Positions 7,830-17,818 of a stretch of 64,000 nucleotides of DNA are shown here, one piece after another. Source of the stretch: Psychrobacter pacificensis (GTDB lineage: Bacteria; Pseudomonadota; Gammaproteobacteria; Pseudomonadales; Moraxellaceae); assembly GCF_900101915.1 (NCBI RefSeq), contig NZ_FNAL01000015.1, forward strand, positions 3,116 through 67,115, read 5' to 3'. Below the pieces are notes generated by a model, which saw only the letters and a list, made by a program, of their open reading frames with translations, did no database searches and was not told the DNA's origin. The stretch's first letter is position 1. The number at the start of each line of letters is the position of its first letter. Position numbers and translations under genes: made by a program.

Positions 7830-9614
7830 TTAGCTGGCTGGTACATCAAAGTAGTCAAGATCAAAGTTCATCATCGGGTCACTACCAGCTTTGACCATTT
7901 GTGCATACGCATTGATACGTGGCAAGATACGGCCAACGAAATAATCTGCAAGCTTGGCTTTGTTGGTGTAGAACTCACCCTCTTTGCCATTGGCGGCCTC
8001 GACCATCAAGGCAAACATATACGAGTAGGCAAGGTAACCAAAGGCATGCATATAGTCAACCGCGCAGCCGTTGATTTCGTTTTTGCGTTCGCCAATATTG
8101 TTCAGCACCGTTGTGGTGAGCTCTTCAATCGTATTCGCTGCATCTAAAGTAGCTTGTTTGATACCATGATCCGCTTGCATATTGTTAACAAAATCACGAA
8201 TCTCACCCAAGAAATGGGTGACATATTTGCCGTTATTTTTTGCCACTTTACGGCCTAACAGATCAAGTGCCTGAATACCGTTGGTACCTTCATAAATCTG
8301 CGCAATACGAGTATCACGAACGATTTGCTCCATACCCCATTCGCGGATATAACCATGACCGCCAAATACTTGCTGGCAATCAACCGTGGCTTCTAGTGCT
8401 TTGTCGGTTAAGAAGGCTTTGGCAACTGGCGTCAGTAGGGCAACGCGCGCCGCCGCGGCTTGAGCGGCCTCTGGGTCAGTACTAAATTTTTCTTCGTCAA
8501 GGTTTTTGGCGACATACATGGCAAAGCAGCGTGACGCTTCGGTGTTGGCTTTGGCGTTCAATAGCATACGGCGTACATCTGCATGGTGGATGATGGCATC
8601 AGCAGGTTTTTCTGGGCTTTGGATTTGGGTGTCACTGCGACCCTGACCACGGTCATTGGCGTATAATGCTGCGTTTTGATAAGCCAGCTCAGAGCCACCA
8701 AGGCCTTGTAGACCCATGGTCACACGCTCATAGTTCATCATGATAAACATAGAAGATAAGCCAGTGTTTTCTGCGCCAACCATCCAGCCTTTGGCGTTAT
8801 CAAAGTTCATCACGCAAGTCGCTGAGGCTTTGATACCCATCTTGTGCTCGATAGAGCCAACCGCCAAAGTGTTGCGCTCGCCCAAGCTACCATCTTCATT
8901 GACCAAGAATTTTGGCACGACAAACAATGAAATGCCTTTTGAGCCTTCTGGCGCATTGGGGGTTTTTGCCAATACCAAATGAATGATATTGTCAGTGAGG
9001 TCATGCTCACCACCAGTGATAAAGATTTTGGTACCAGAGATATTGTAGCTACCATCATCGTTTGGCACGGCTTTGGTTTTGATGATACCCAAATCCGTAC
9101 CTGCATGTGGCTCAGTCAAGCACATGGTGCCCGACCATTCGCCGTTATACATTTTTTCTAAGTAAGTCTGCTTTTGCTCTTCAGACGCCGCCGCGTTGAG
9201 GCAAAGCGTCGCGCCAACGGTTAGGTTAGGGTAGAGGGCAAAGGATTGGTTGGCGGTAAATACCATCTCTTCGGTCAGCATGGTGACCATCTTTGGGAAG
9301 CCTTGACCGCCGTATTCAGCGTTACCGCTTAAGCCAACCCAGCCTGATTCAGCATACTGTTTGTACGCGTCTTTAAAACCTGTTGGCGTAGTAACAACGC
9401 CGTCACCCTCAAAGGTTGCACCTTCTTCATCACCGCTACGGTTGATAGGCAACAAAACGTTTTTTGACAGTTTTGCCATTTCTTCTAAAATCATATCGAC
9501 GGTTTCGGTATCGACATGAGCTAGGTTTTCGTTATTTTGCCAAAATTGTGGCGCTTTAAATACATCATTTAATATAAAACGCATGTCATTAAGAGGGGCG
9601 TTATAAACAGCCAT
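7830..9614 (-). CDS. Acyl-CoA dehydrogenase (long, ~595-aa type)
   Basis: 594-aa FAD enzyme that introduces the alpha-beta double bond in acyl-CoA thioesters during beta-oxidation. It belongs to the ~600-residue class with an extra C-terminal domain. Motifs are MCLTEPHAGTDLG (FAD/substrate region), GTKIFITGGEHD, GGHGYIREWGMEQ and YEGTNGIQALDL; the last contains the usual catalytic Glu position. The first in-frame ATG is at 9620, but AAGGA directly abuts it. The second ATG (9614) has correct six-base spacing and is preferred. A paralogue lies immediately upstream. Confidence 0.9.
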   Translation of the reverse strand: MAVYNAPLNDMRFILNDVFKAPQFWQNNENLAHVDTETVDMILEEMAKLSKNVLLPINRSGDEEGATFEGDGVVTTPTGFKDAYKQYAESGWVGLSGNAEYGGQGFPKMVTMLTEEMVFTANQSFALYPNLTVGATLCLNAAASEEQKQTYLEKMYNGEWSGTMCLTEPHAGTDLGIIKTKAVPNDDGSYNISGTKIFITGGEHDLTDNIIHLVLAKTPNAPEGSKGISLFVVPKFLVNEDGSLGERNTLAVGSIEHKMGIKASATCVMNFDNAKGWMVGAENTGLSSMFIMMNYERVTMGLQGLGGSELAYQNAALYANDRGQGRSDTQIQSPEKPADAIIHHADVRRMLLNAKANTEASRCFAMYVAKNLDEEKFSTDPEAAQAAAARVALLTPVAKAFLTDKALEATVDCQQVFGGHGYIREWGMEQIVRDTRIAQIYEGTNGIQALDLLGRKVAKNNGKYVTHFLGEIRDFVNNMQADHGIKQATLDAANTIEELTTTVLNNIGERKNEINGCAVDYMHAFGYLAYSYMFALMVEAANGKEGEFYTNKAKLADYFVGRILPRINAYAQMVKAGSDPMMNFDLDYFDVPAS

Positions 9615-9876
9615 AAACATTCCTTTGGTTTAAATAGATAAAATTGGAGTTGTTAAGATTATCAACTGTTCTCTTGATGTAACCTTAGCGATTCATGTTC
9701 AAAGTTTAACAAATAAGCTTGTAGGCGGGTGTATTTCTTCGTGAATTGTGCGTGCACCAAAAGTTAGCAGCCACTATTGCAGTCATTAAGTAGGTTTTGG
9801 ACAGAGCAACTACTTATAAAAAGCACGCGACTGGTTGCTATCAACGATCATAATCAGCACAGTAAGACCCATACCG

Positions 9877-9911
9877 AAAAAATCGGCAACACACCGAAGT
9901 ATGTTGCCGAT
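9877..9911 (-). terminator. Rho-independent terminator after acyl-CoA dehydrogenase 2
   Basis: A 9-bp stem (ATCGGCAAC with GTTGCCGAT) is followed on the minus strand by TTTTT. It lies just beyond the stop of the upstream paralogue, so the two dehydrogenase genes are probably separate transcription units. The rest of the 9615-9943 gap shows no gene and presumably holds the promoter of the downstream copy. Confidence 0.85.
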
Positions 9912-9943
9912 AAAAATACGATATAAGAGGGATTTGGGGCTAA

Positions 9944-11737
9944 TTAAAAAGCAAACTGGTCCACATCCATGCTCATGTATGGCTCAACGCCTGTGCTGAT
10001 ACGCTGTACATAGGTCGTGGTACGTGGTAGTAGTTTAGTGAAATAGAACTGAGCCGTTTTAACCTTGGCATCATAGAATGCTTTTTCGCCAGTGCCGTCG
10101 GCAATAGCGGTTTGAGCAACCAATGCCATACGCGCCCATAAATAAGCCAAAGTTACATAACCACTAAAGTACATGTAGTCAACCGCAGCAGCGCCAACAG
10201 CGTCTGGGTTTTCAGTGGCTTGCATGCCAATACGTGATGTTAGATCACCCCATTCTTTGACATGTTTGGCAAGCGGGCGGATGAACTGACCCATCTCGTC
10301 ATTGTCTTTGTGCTCTTGGCAGAACGTCTGGATAATTTTGACAAAGTTTGCAAGCAGTTTGCCTTGCGAGCCCAGCACTTTACGTCCAAGAAGATCAAGA
10401 GCTTGGATCTCAGTGGTGCCTTCGTATAGGCAAGCAATACGGGTATCACGGACGTTTTGCTCCATGCCCCATTCACTGATAAAGCCATGACCACCATACA
10501 CTTGGACGCCGTGATTGGCAGCTTCGAGCCCCGTTTCAGTCAAGAATGCTTTAGCAATCGGTGTCAATAGTGACAGCATTTGGTCAGCAAACTTCAGGTC
10601 ATCGCCTTCGCCTTTGGCAACGGTATCGGCAAAGTGTGAGAGGTAATAAACCAGCGCACGACCACCTTCGGCAAAGGCTTTTTCGGTCAACAGCATGTTG
10701 CGAACCGCTGGATGAACGATGATTGGGTCAGCGACTTTTTCTGGCGCTTTGGCACCTGATAGCGCGCGCATCGCTAGGCGGTCTTTTGCGTAAGTCAATG
10801 AGCCTTGGAACGCGTACTCTGCTGCGGTCAAACCTTGAACAGCAGTACCGATACGAGCGACGTTCATAAAGGTAAACATGCACTGTAAACCGCGGTTTTC
10901 TGGGCCAATCAAGTAGCCTTTTGCACCATCAAAGTTCATCACGCAAGTCGCAGACGCTTTGATACCCATTTTGTGCTCAATAGAGCCACAGACGACGTTG
11001 TTGTTTTCGCCAAGGCTGTTGTCTTCATTGACCAACACTTTAGGTACGATAAACAGTGAGATGCCTTTGGTGCCAGCAGGCGCGCCTGGTAGACGGGCTA
11101 GAACGATATGAATGATGTTGTCGGTGAGGTCGTGCTCGCCTGCTGAGATGAAGATTTTTTGACCGGTGATGCTATAAGTACCGTCATCATTTGGCTCAGC
11201 TTTGGTACGGATAATACCCAAGTCAGAACCCGCATGGGCTTCTGTCAAGCACATGGTGCCTGACCATTCGCCGGTGACCATTTTTTCTAGGTAAGTTTGT
11301 TTTTGCTCATCAGTGCCATGGTGCTCGATGGTTTGAATTGCGCCATGCGATAGGCCAGGATACATAGAAAATGACCAGTTAGCCGTACCGACCATCTCAT
11401 TGATGACCGTTGATAGTGAGAACGGCATGTTTTGACCACCAAACTCTTCTTCAGCAGATAAAGCAGGGAAGCCAAGCTCACAGTACTGCTTATAAGCTTC
11501 TTTAAAGCCTTTTGGCGTGGTGACCTTACCATTGTCAAACTTACAGCCTTCTGCATCGCCGCTTTGATTCAGTGGTGACAACTCGTTTTCGGCAAAGCTT
11601 GCCGCCATTTCAAATAGGCTGTCCATTAGCTCGCGGTCAGCTTCTTGGAACGCTGGTAATGTTTTATAATGGCTTTCACTATCGAGTAGCTCATGCATCA
11701 CGAACTGAATATCACGTAAGGGCGCTTTGTATTGCAT
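9944..11737 (-). CDS. Acyl-CoA dehydrogenase, paralogue 2
   Basis: 597-aa enzyme of the same long class as its neighbour, with the same blocks in the same order: MCLTEAHAGSDLG, GQKIFISAGEHD, SIEHKMGIKASATCVMNF, GGHGFISEWGMEQ and YEGTTEIQALDL. The two neighbours look like an old tandem duplication that has diverged, mostly at the N-terminus and in the C-terminal domain. Different chain-length or branched-chain preference is possible but cannot be read from sequence. A strong Shine-Dalgarno (AGGACAGGAAG) precedes ATG at 11737. Confidence 0.9.
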   Translation of the reverse strand: MQYKAPLRDIQFVMHELLDSESHYKTLPAFQEADRELMDSLFEMAASFAENELSPLNQSGDAEGCKFDNGKVTTPKGFKEAYKQYCELGFPALSAEEEFGGQNMPFSLSTVINEMVGTANWSFSMYPGLSHGAIQTIEHHGTDEQKQTYLEKMVTGEWSGTMCLTEAHAGSDLGIIRTKAEPNDDGTYSITGQKIFISAGEHDLTDNIIHIVLARLPGAPAGTKGISLFIVPKVLVNEDNSLGENNNVVCGSIEHKMGIKASATCVMNFDGAKGYLIGPENRGLQCMFTFMNVARIGTAVQGLTAAEYAFQGSLTYAKDRLAMRALSGAKAPEKVADPIIVHPAVRNMLLTEKAFAEGGRALVYYLSHFADTVAKGEGDDLKFADQMLSLLTPIAKAFLTETGLEAANHGVQVYGGHGFISEWGMEQNVRDTRIACLYEGTTEIQALDLLGRKVLGSQGKLLANFVKIIQTFCQEHKDNDEMGQFIRPLAKHVKEWGDLTSRIGMQATENPDAVGAAAVDYMYFSGYVTLAYLWARMALVAQTAIADGTGEKAFYDAKVKTAQFYFTKLLPRTTTYVQRISTGVEPYMSMDVDQFAF

Positions 11738-12169
11738 AACTTCCTGTCCTTTTTAGAATGTAACCGATCATAGCCAACAATGAGCATATGGTCGCACTAT
11801 CCTCTAGTGCGTTATTCTTACCTAGCCAGTCTGGAAATCTAAATAAATGATAAACAGTGAAGCAGGTCAACCATGCTATCGATTACATAAAATAGTGTTG
11901 AAAAGAGTGGTGATTGTCAGAGTCAAAGAAAGATTAAATGTGCTCTAACAAATTCACTATAAAAGATAGGCTTTCATTAGCGATTATACAAGTTTGGTGA
12001 AAGCACTGATAAGTCATGAACCTGTCTTGCATCGATTGTGCAATCAACGTTAGGCCTCAATCTGAATCATTAATAACCCTATGAAACATTGACCGATATA
12101 CAACAGGACAGATCAAAGATTCAGAGTTATATCAGCCAATTTTCATCATAAAAATAACGTTCACATAAA
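11738..12169. other. Intergenic stretch without recognisable gene
   Basis: AT-rich non-coding DNA between the GGDEF/EAL gene and acyl-CoA dehydrogenase 2. It should hold the promoter of the latter. I find no convincing ORF, RNA or repeat in it. Confidence 0.5.
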
Positions 12170-12210
12170 GAAAAACCGCTTCAGAGGCAAAGGCGCCAAT
12201 AAGCGGTTTT
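12170..12210 (-). terminator. Rho-independent terminator after the GGDEF/EAL gene
   Basis: A 9-bp stem (AAACCGCTT with AAGCGGTTT) and a U-rich tail on the minus strand, 21 bases beyond the stop codon at 12232. Confidence 0.8.
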
Positions 12211-12231
12211 ATGATACCCAGAAAACAAGAG

Positions 12232-13944
12232 CTATTCGGTGGCATACTGTTTGACCAGCATCTCAGTGGCCACATCAGCGGGCACAGGTTTGCCAAACCA
12301 ATAGCCTTGTCCATTTTTGCAGCCCATATCGAGCAACACATCGCGCTGCTGTTCGGTTTCTATACCTTCTGCCACCACATGCATGTCTAGAGCATCTGCC
12401 AAGTCTAGAATGGCTTTTACAATGGCATGCTGAGTACGGTCGGTATCAATTTTTGAGATAAAGCTCTTATCAATTTTGATAAAGTCAAAGGGGTAGTCTT
12501 GCAGGTAACTCAAGGATGCATAGCCCGTACCAAAATCATCTAAGGCAAGACGGACGCCCAATTCTTTGAGAGAGTTGAGTTGTTTTCTGACATCATCATG
12601 GCGCTGAATCAAAGAGGATTCGGTCACTTCGATATGCAACTGACACGCCGCAATATTGTGCTGTACCAATAGGCCGCTCACCATGTCAAAAAATTCAGGA
12701 TGACTAAATTCGGCCGCATCGGCATTGATGCAGATATGCTGACAAAACCCTTGCTGTTGCCATTCAGATAACTGATGGGCAATCTTGTTAGCCATCTGTG
12801 AAAACAGCTCAAACGAGAGCTTATGGGTCAAAATAGCATCGATAAAATGTTTTGGTTTGAGTAGACCGCGAGTGGGATGTTGCCAGCGAACTAGTGCTTC
12901 AAACCCTGTGATAATCCCCGTATCCAATAAGAATTTTGGTTGATAATAGGGTATAAACTGTCCTTCAGCCGATGCTGCTCTCAGATCGGCTTCTAACTGT
13001 AGGCTACCTGAAGTGGCTTCCTCAATCGTTTTGTCATACCAACGGATATCATCGCCGCCGTGTTGTTTGACATACTGTAAGGCTTTTTCTGCTTTGCTCA
13101 ACAGTCCTGTTACCTGAGCATCATTTTTGGGAAAGTAACTGACGCCTACAGAAATATGGCAGTAGATATTTGCATTTGTGGCCGCGTTTCCATTCATTGT
13201 GAAGGGTATCTCGCACATCTGCATGAGCGTATCTAATTGATGACGTACCATATTGCCATCTTGACACTCAAACAATAACGCAAAGTCATCCCCGCCAAAG
13301 TGGGAAAAGCAGCGTAAATGCTCTAAATGGAGCTCTTTGATACGTTTCACAAACTTCTGTATTAAAGTGTTTATTCCCTCAGATCCCAGCAAGCTTGCCA
13401 GATTGCGATAGCGGTCTATATTGAGACGTACAATCACGACTTCTTGATAAGTGTCTAATAAAACGTCACTGGCCTGACTCAAAAACACTTTGCGATTGGG
13501 CAATCCAGTGAGTTGATCGTAGTTGAGTAAATGAGCAACCTGCTTTTGATCTTTAACGACGGCAGACATGTCGCGTAGCATACCCACATGAAATACCGTT
13601 TGGTCGATACAAATTTTACGATAGGTGATTTGGCAATCGATCGTCTCACCATAGCGATTGGCCATGGAAAAATCCAACTTGTAGAAACCTGACTCTCTTA
13701 AATTATCCTTAATCTCTTTTAGGATAAGCTGCTCTTCTTCTGACAAAAATTCAGCCGCGTAAATACCGAGTGGACGACCGACCAAAAAGGATTCTTTATA
13801 GCCAATCATAAGCTCATAGCTGGCATTGACAGATAGATAGCGTAAATTACTGTCTAGCACAAAAATAGCATCTTCGATCTGCTCACACAGTTGGGCCATG
13901 AGTCGCTGTTTAATCGATACTGGAATGGGGTCAAAGTTGCTCAT
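12232..13944 (-). CDS. PAS-GGDEF-EAL cyclic-di-GMP protein, probably a phosphodiesterase
   Basis: 570-aa signalling protein. Residues about 15-130 are a PAS sensor. Residues about 140-310 are a GGDEF domain whose signature is GGDDF (217-221), with no RxxD inhibitory site. Residues about 325-565 are an EAL domain. The EAL catalytic set looks complete: FEALVRW near 348-354, an Asn in CINADAAEF, Glu in EVTESS, the DDFGTGYASL loop, Lys in IKIDKSF, VVAEGIE and NGQGYWF. The most likely activity is hydrolysis of cyclic-di-GMP to pGpG, with the GGDEF domain acting as a regulatory or weak cyclase module. There is no transmembrane segment, so it should be cytoplasmic. Confidence 0.9.
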   Translation of the reverse strand: MSNFDPIPVSIKQRLMAQLCEQIEDAIFVLDSNLRYLSVNASYELMIGYKESFLVGRPLGIYAAEFLSEEEQLILKEIKDNLRESGFYKLDFSMANRYGETIDCQITYRKICIDQTVFHVGMLRDMSAVVKDQKQVAHLLNYDQLTGLPNRKVFLSQASDVLLDTYQEVVIVRLNIDRYRNLASLLGSEGINTLIQKFVKRIKELHLEHLRCFSHFGGDDFALLFECQDGNMVRHQLDTLMQMCEIPFTMNGNAATNANIYCHISVGVSYFPKNDAQVTGLLSKAEKALQYVKQHGGDDIRWYDKTIEEATSGSLQLEADLRAASAEGQFIPYYQPKFLLDTGIITGFEALVRWQHPTRGLLKPKHFIDAILTHKLSFELFSQMANKIAHQLSEWQQQGFCQHICINADAAEFSHPEFFDMVSGLLVQHNIAACQLHIEVTESSLIQRHDDVRKQLNSLKELGVRLALDDFGTGYASLSYLQDYPFDFIKIDKSFISKIDTDRTQHAIVKAILDLADALDMHVVAEGIETEQQRDVLLDMGCKNGQGYWFGKPVPADVATEMLVKQYATE

Positions 13945-14104
13945 AATAATGTTTCACAAAAAATAAAGGCTTATAAAAAATAAGTACTGTGATTCAATTT
14001 ACTAAATTAAAACTAAGATCACTTTTGATTCTACAGAGTATAAAACAAAAGTTCTATTTTAAAGTGTCTATAAATGATAGTAAATCTCATTAATAATACT
14101 GATT

Positions 14105-14971
14105 TTAACCATACAAAGCGAGTAAAGTAGTCAATGCAACCACGGGTGCTGTCTCTGTACGTAATACCCTACTGCCAATTTGCCAAGGCATAAAACCTAC
14201 AGATTCGGCTTTTTGACATTCATCGTCACTGAGACCTCCTTCAGGACCAATCAATAGTTCAATATAGGGAGACTCTTGCTTGAGAACTGAGGCCAGTTTC
14301 TCGGGTTTTGCAGGTTGTCCTGCTGCTGGCACACTCATCTGCATACGTAGATTTGCAGCGCTACGTAGCACTTGATAATAAGTGTCTTGGCTGAGTATAG
14401 AGACGATAGGACTGACCAATGTTGCTGTATTCAACGCATCAGACGCAGGTTGATTCAGCCATTCATTGATAGATAGTGGGGCAAGTATCAGAGGTGGGCG
14501 ATTCAGGCCGCATTGCTCGCAGGCTGCTATAGCGACTTGTTGCCAGTGAGCCAGTTTTTTCTCGATTTGTGCAGGTTTCAGATTGACCTCGCCATGATGA
14601 CTACTAAGCAGTTGAATAGCCGTGACGCCAAGCTCGGTTGCTTTTTGTACCGCATAATCCATACGCTCGCCGCGACTCATTACTAAGCCGATTTTACTAA
14701 TAATAGGCGCCGTACGATCATCCTTTAGATGAGTGAGGAGGGTAGCCGTCGCGTTTTTTTTACTGATTGCTTTTAGCTCTACTTTATATTCACCACCAAA
14801 TCCATCGAACAAGATACCTTGATCACCGATATTTGCACGCAGCACTCGGCACCAATGATGGACGATGCTGTCTGGCAACTCAACGTGGCTCCCTAGAGGT
14901 AGGTCACCCAGCTTAGGTAAAGGCATAGCATCAATATTGTCGTTATTAATGGCATAAAAAAAACGTCGCAC
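14105..14971 (-). CDS. rsmE: 16S rRNA (uracil(1498)-N3)-methyltransferase
   Basis: 288-aa RsmE, a SPOUT-class methyltransferase that methylates U1498 of 16S rRNA. The N-terminal PUA-like domain carries HHWCRVLRA. The C-terminal knotted SAM-binding domain shows LIGPEGGLSDDE and GSRVLRTETAP, both diagnostic. Length is slightly above the roughly 245 aa of E. coli because of extra segments in the middle. It starts with ATG at 14971 and is transcribed alone. Confidence 0.96.
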   Translation of the reverse strand: MRRFFYAINNDNIDAMPLPKLGDLPLGSHVELPDSIVHHWCRVLRANIGDQGILFDGFGGEYKVELKAISKKNATATLLTHLKDDRTAPIISKIGLVMSRGERMDYAVQKATELGVTAIQLLSSHHGEVNLKPAQIEKKLAHWQQVAIAACEQCGLNRPPLILAPLSINEWLNQPASDALNTATLVSPIVSILSQDTYYQVLRSAANLRMQMSVPAAGQPAKPEKLASVLKQESPYIELLIGPEGGLSDDECQKAESVGFMPWQIGSRVLRTETAPVVALTTLLALYG

Positions 14972-15188
14972 TTGGTCTTATTCCTATTATTTGATTGTGA
15001 GCGGTTATTATTGACCCAATAGAATATCACTTGATGCCACGAAAGGCATTCCTTTTATGATAATTACTGCCAGATAACAGCGCTCAACGGATAAACGACA
15101 TTATCATATAGTCAGAAAAATTTAAGAAATACATTAAGATGAAATGTGTTTTTTGATACATGAATGTCCAGTAGATAAAATTTTCCAA

Positions 15189-15221
15189 TAAAAAAACTGG
15201 CACTCCGAAGAGCGCCAGTTA
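15189..15221 (-). terminator. Rho-independent terminator after metF
   Basis: Stem AACTGGC with GCCAGTT, extendable by further pairs toward the loop, followed on the minus strand by TTTTTT. It ends the ahcY-metF operon. Confidence 0.85.
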
Positions 15222-15268
15222 GTTATAAATTCATTATATACTTGCTTAATGATCAAGATTATCAAGTA

Positions 15269-16117
15269 TTAAACAGTAAGTCCTAATGCTTCAACCAAGC
15301 GTTTATTTGGCTCAACTTTGTTCATGCTATAAAAATGCATGGCTGGCACGCCTTCGCTCATTAAGCGCTCACATAAGCGATACACCACATCAAAACCAAA
15401 CTCGCGAATAGATTTGCTGTCATCGCCAAAATCCGCCAATCGCTTGCGCACATAACGCGGAATATCAGCGCCGCAGCTATCAGCAAAGCGTATCAGGTTA
15501 CTAGAGTTGGTGATCGGCATGATGCCAGCTACCAATGGCTGGGCAATGGTATCGATACCGCGTTTCTCTAACGTGTCACGCAAATACAGATAGCTGTCTG
15601 CATTATAAAAGAACTGCGTGATCGATGCATTGGCACCAGCGCGGTACTTATTCACCAAGTTGTCAACATCAAACTCAAAGCTACGCGCTTGTGGATGCAT
15701 CTCAGGATAGGCCGCCACTTCGATATGGAAGTGATCGCCTGAGTACTCACGAATGAACTTGACCAAATCTACCGCAAATGGCAGCTCACCCATACCCACC
15801 TGACCGGATGGCAAATCGCCACGTAGTGCGACAAGACGTCTGATTCCTAAGCTTTTATAAAACTCAAGTAACTCAGCGATTTGCGCTTTGTCATCGCCGA
15901 TACAAGACATATGCGGCGCAATTTCAGTCTCACTGCGCGCGCTTAGTGCTTGTACGATGTCTAAGGTACGGCTACGAGTTGACCCGCCCGCACCGTAGGT
16001 CACCGAAAAATACGCCGGTGACAACTTATTTAGCTCATCATAAGTGCTAAGAAGCTTTTCGTGACCTTGCTCGGTTTTTGCAGGAAAGAACTCAAAGGAG
16101 AAAGCAGGCTTACTCAC
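15269..16117 (-). CDS. metF: 5,10-methylenetetrahydrofolate reductase
   Basis: 282-aa FAD enzyme making 5-methyltetrahydrofolate, the methyl donor for methionine synthesis. Motifs include FEFFPAKTEQG at the N-terminus, FSVTYGAGGSTR, and ITQFFYN in the substrate site. A longer frame begins at 16177 inside the upstream gene, but GTG at 16117 has AAGGAG seven bases before it and gives the normal N-terminus (SKPAFSFEFFP). Only 13 bases separate it from ahcY, so the two are an operon. Together they recycle homocysteine to methionine. Confidence 0.96.
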   Translation of the reverse strand: MSKPAFSFEFFPAKTEQGHEKLLSTYDELNKLSPAYFSVTYGAGGSTRSRTLDIVQALSARSETEIAPHMSCIGDDKAQIAELLEFYKSLGIRRLVALRGDLPSGQVGMGELPFAVDLVKFIREYSGDHFHIEVAAYPEMHPQARSFEFDVDNLVNKYRAGANASITQFFYNADSYLYLRDTLEKRGIDTIAQPLVAGIMPITNSSNLIRFADSCGADIPRYVRKRLADFGDDSKSIREFGFDVVYRLCERLMSEGVPAMHFYSMNKVEPNKRLVEALGLTV

Positions 16118-16130
16118 AGTCAGGCTCCTT

Positions 16131-17555
16131 TTAGTATTTATAAGCGTCAGGTTTGAATGGACCTTCGACAGGCACACCCAAATATTCAGCTTGCTTTTGG
16201 GTCAGCTTAGTCAATGTACCGTTAAAGCCTGCAACCATCGCAGCGGCCACTTCTTCATCCAATTTCTTAGGCAATACTTTTACGTATAAGTTATCAAAGC
16301 GCTCATCAGTCGGCAGATCAGCGAACTTTTCTTCGAACAGATACATTTGAGCCAATACTTGGTTGGCAAATGAGCCGTCCATGACGCGTGATGGGTGACC
16401 AGTAGCATTACCTAAGTTCACTAGGCGACCTTCGGCAAGCAAGATCAAATAATCGTTTTCATCATCTGAGCGGAATACTTGATGCACCTGTGGCTTGATC
16501 TCAACCCAGCGCCAGTTATCACGCATAAACTGAGTATCAATCTCGGTATCAAAGTGACCAATGTTACATACAACCGCACCAGGCTTAAGGGCCGCTAGCA
16601 TATGACGGTCACAAACGTGATAGTTACCAGTCGTGGTGACAATCAAGTCTGTGTCTTCAAGCAAGCGTTTGTTGATGCTGTCTGCACCGCCAGTGTTGTC
16701 ACCGTCGATGTATGGTGATAATACTTCAAAGCCGTCCATACATGCCTGCATGGCACAGATAGGATCCACTTCTGACACACGGACAATCATGCCTTCTTGG
16801 CGTAAGCTTTGCGTAGAGCCTTTACCTACATCGCCGTAACCGATAACCAAAGCGCGGCGACCAGCAAGGAACATATCGGTAGCACGTTTGATAGCGTCAT
16901 TTAAGCTATGACGGCAACCGTATTTGTTGTCATTTTTAGACTTGGTAACTGCATCGTTGACGTTGATGGCAGGCACCTTTAATGTACCTTTATTCAACAT
17001 CTCAACCAAACGGTGTACACCAGTGGTGGTCTCTTCTGAGATACCATGGATAATATCGAGCATTTGCGGATAGTCATTGTGAACAAGAGCTGTCAAATCA
17101 CCGCCATCATCTAAGATTAAGTTGGCATCCCACAGCTGACCTGAGGCTTCGCCGCCAACGTGTACTTGCTGACGCAAGCACCATTCGTACTCTTCTTCTG
17201 TTTCGCCTTTCCACGCATAAACAGGGATGCCAGCAGCAGCAATCGCAGCAGCAGCATGGTCTTGGGTCGAAAAGATATTACATGAGGTCCAGCGGACTTC
17301 CGCACCTAGTGCGACTAGTGTCTCGATGAGGACAGCAGTCTGAATAGTCATGTGGATACAGCCAGCGATTTTCGCGCCTTTTAGCGGCTGGTCTGCTTCG
17401 TAGCGACGACGCAAGCCCATTAGGGCAGGCATTTCAGCTTCGGCAAGGGTAATTTCACGGCGGCCATAATCAGCAAGGCTGATGTCAGCGACTTTATAGT
17501 CAGTAAAAGAGGGATCGATCGTATGGGCAGAGGGTGTAGTAGACACTGCGTCCAT
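16131..17555 (-). CDS. ahcY: S-adenosylhomocysteine hydrolase
   Basis: 474-aa AhcY, converting S-adenosylhomocysteine (SAH) to adenosine and homocysteine and so relieving product inhibition of methyltransferases. It shows the NAD-binding [10 protein letters not shown] loop, the HMTIQTA and STQDHAAAA substrate segments, and the characteristic C-terminal KPDAYKY. Length matches the bacterial long form. ATG at 17555 is preceded by AGGAG. The leader holds a probable SAH riboswitch, and metF follows directly. Confidence 0.97.
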   Translation of the reverse strand: MDAVSTTPSAHTIDPSFTDYKVADISLADYGRREITLAEAEMPALMGLRRRYEADQPLKGAKIAGCIHMTIQTAVLIETLVALGAEVRWTSCNIFSTQDHAAAAIAAAGIPVYAWKGETEEEYEWCLRQQVHVGGEASGQLWDANLILDDGGDLTALVHNDYPQMLDIIHGISEETTTGVHRLVEMLNKGTLKVPAINVNDAVTKSKNDNKYGCRHSLNDAIKRATDMFLAGRRALVIGYGDVGKGSTQSLRQEGMIVRVSEVDPICAMQACMDGFEVLSPYIDGDNTGGADSINKRLLEDTDLIVTTTGNYHVCDRHMLAALKPGAVVCNIGHFDTEIDTQFMRDNWRWVEIKPQVHQVFRSDDENDYLILLAEGRLVNLGNATGHPSRVMDGSFANQVLAQMYLFEEKFADLPTDERFDNLYVKVLPKKLDEEVAAAMVAGFNGTLTKLTQKQAEYLGVPVEGPFKPDAYKY

Positions 17556-17603
17556 AATATGCTCCTATCAGTGGTTAACGAATGATAAAAAGAATAAAAA
17601 CGC

Positions 17604-17740
17604 AGGTGCCGTTGTTTGCGCTGTTGATGACCAAGAATAGGTAGCCAACAGTTAACCGAGCCTAACATAACCTGTGACTGCATAACGATAGAATGTTAAT
17701 GCGGTAAATCACTGTTATGGCGCAACACCTCTCGGAGGTC
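17604..17740 (-). promoter_or_regulatory. SAH riboswitch in the ahcY-metF leader
   Basis: Read on the minus strand, all expected parts of an SAH riboswitch are present. P1 is CCGAG (17735-17731) with CUCGG (17660-17656). The 3' P1 strand is preceded by UUAGG, giving AGGCUCGG as in known members. Directly after the 5' P1 strand, AGGUGUU pairs with a distal GGCACCU (17610-17604), the P4 pseudoknot; the distal strand sits in an ACGGCACCU context like the family's ACGGCGCUC. A long P2 lies inside P1, and an optional P3 hairpin (CUGUUG/CAACAG) lies between P1 and P4. It ends 48 bases before the ahcY start. In known cases SAH binding switches expression on. Confidence 0.8.
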
Positions 17741-17818
17741 GTTATTGTAATAGATGAGTGGTTAATTGTCACCTTTTGCTTGATATAAATAGTAAGCGTT
17801 TGGAGTATTTACTCATAC

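Noticed and set aside
9865-9925. A small structured RNA between the two acyl-CoA dehydrogenases
   Set aside because: The hairpin has a U-tract in the right orientation and position to be an ordinary terminator, so no extra RNA is needed.
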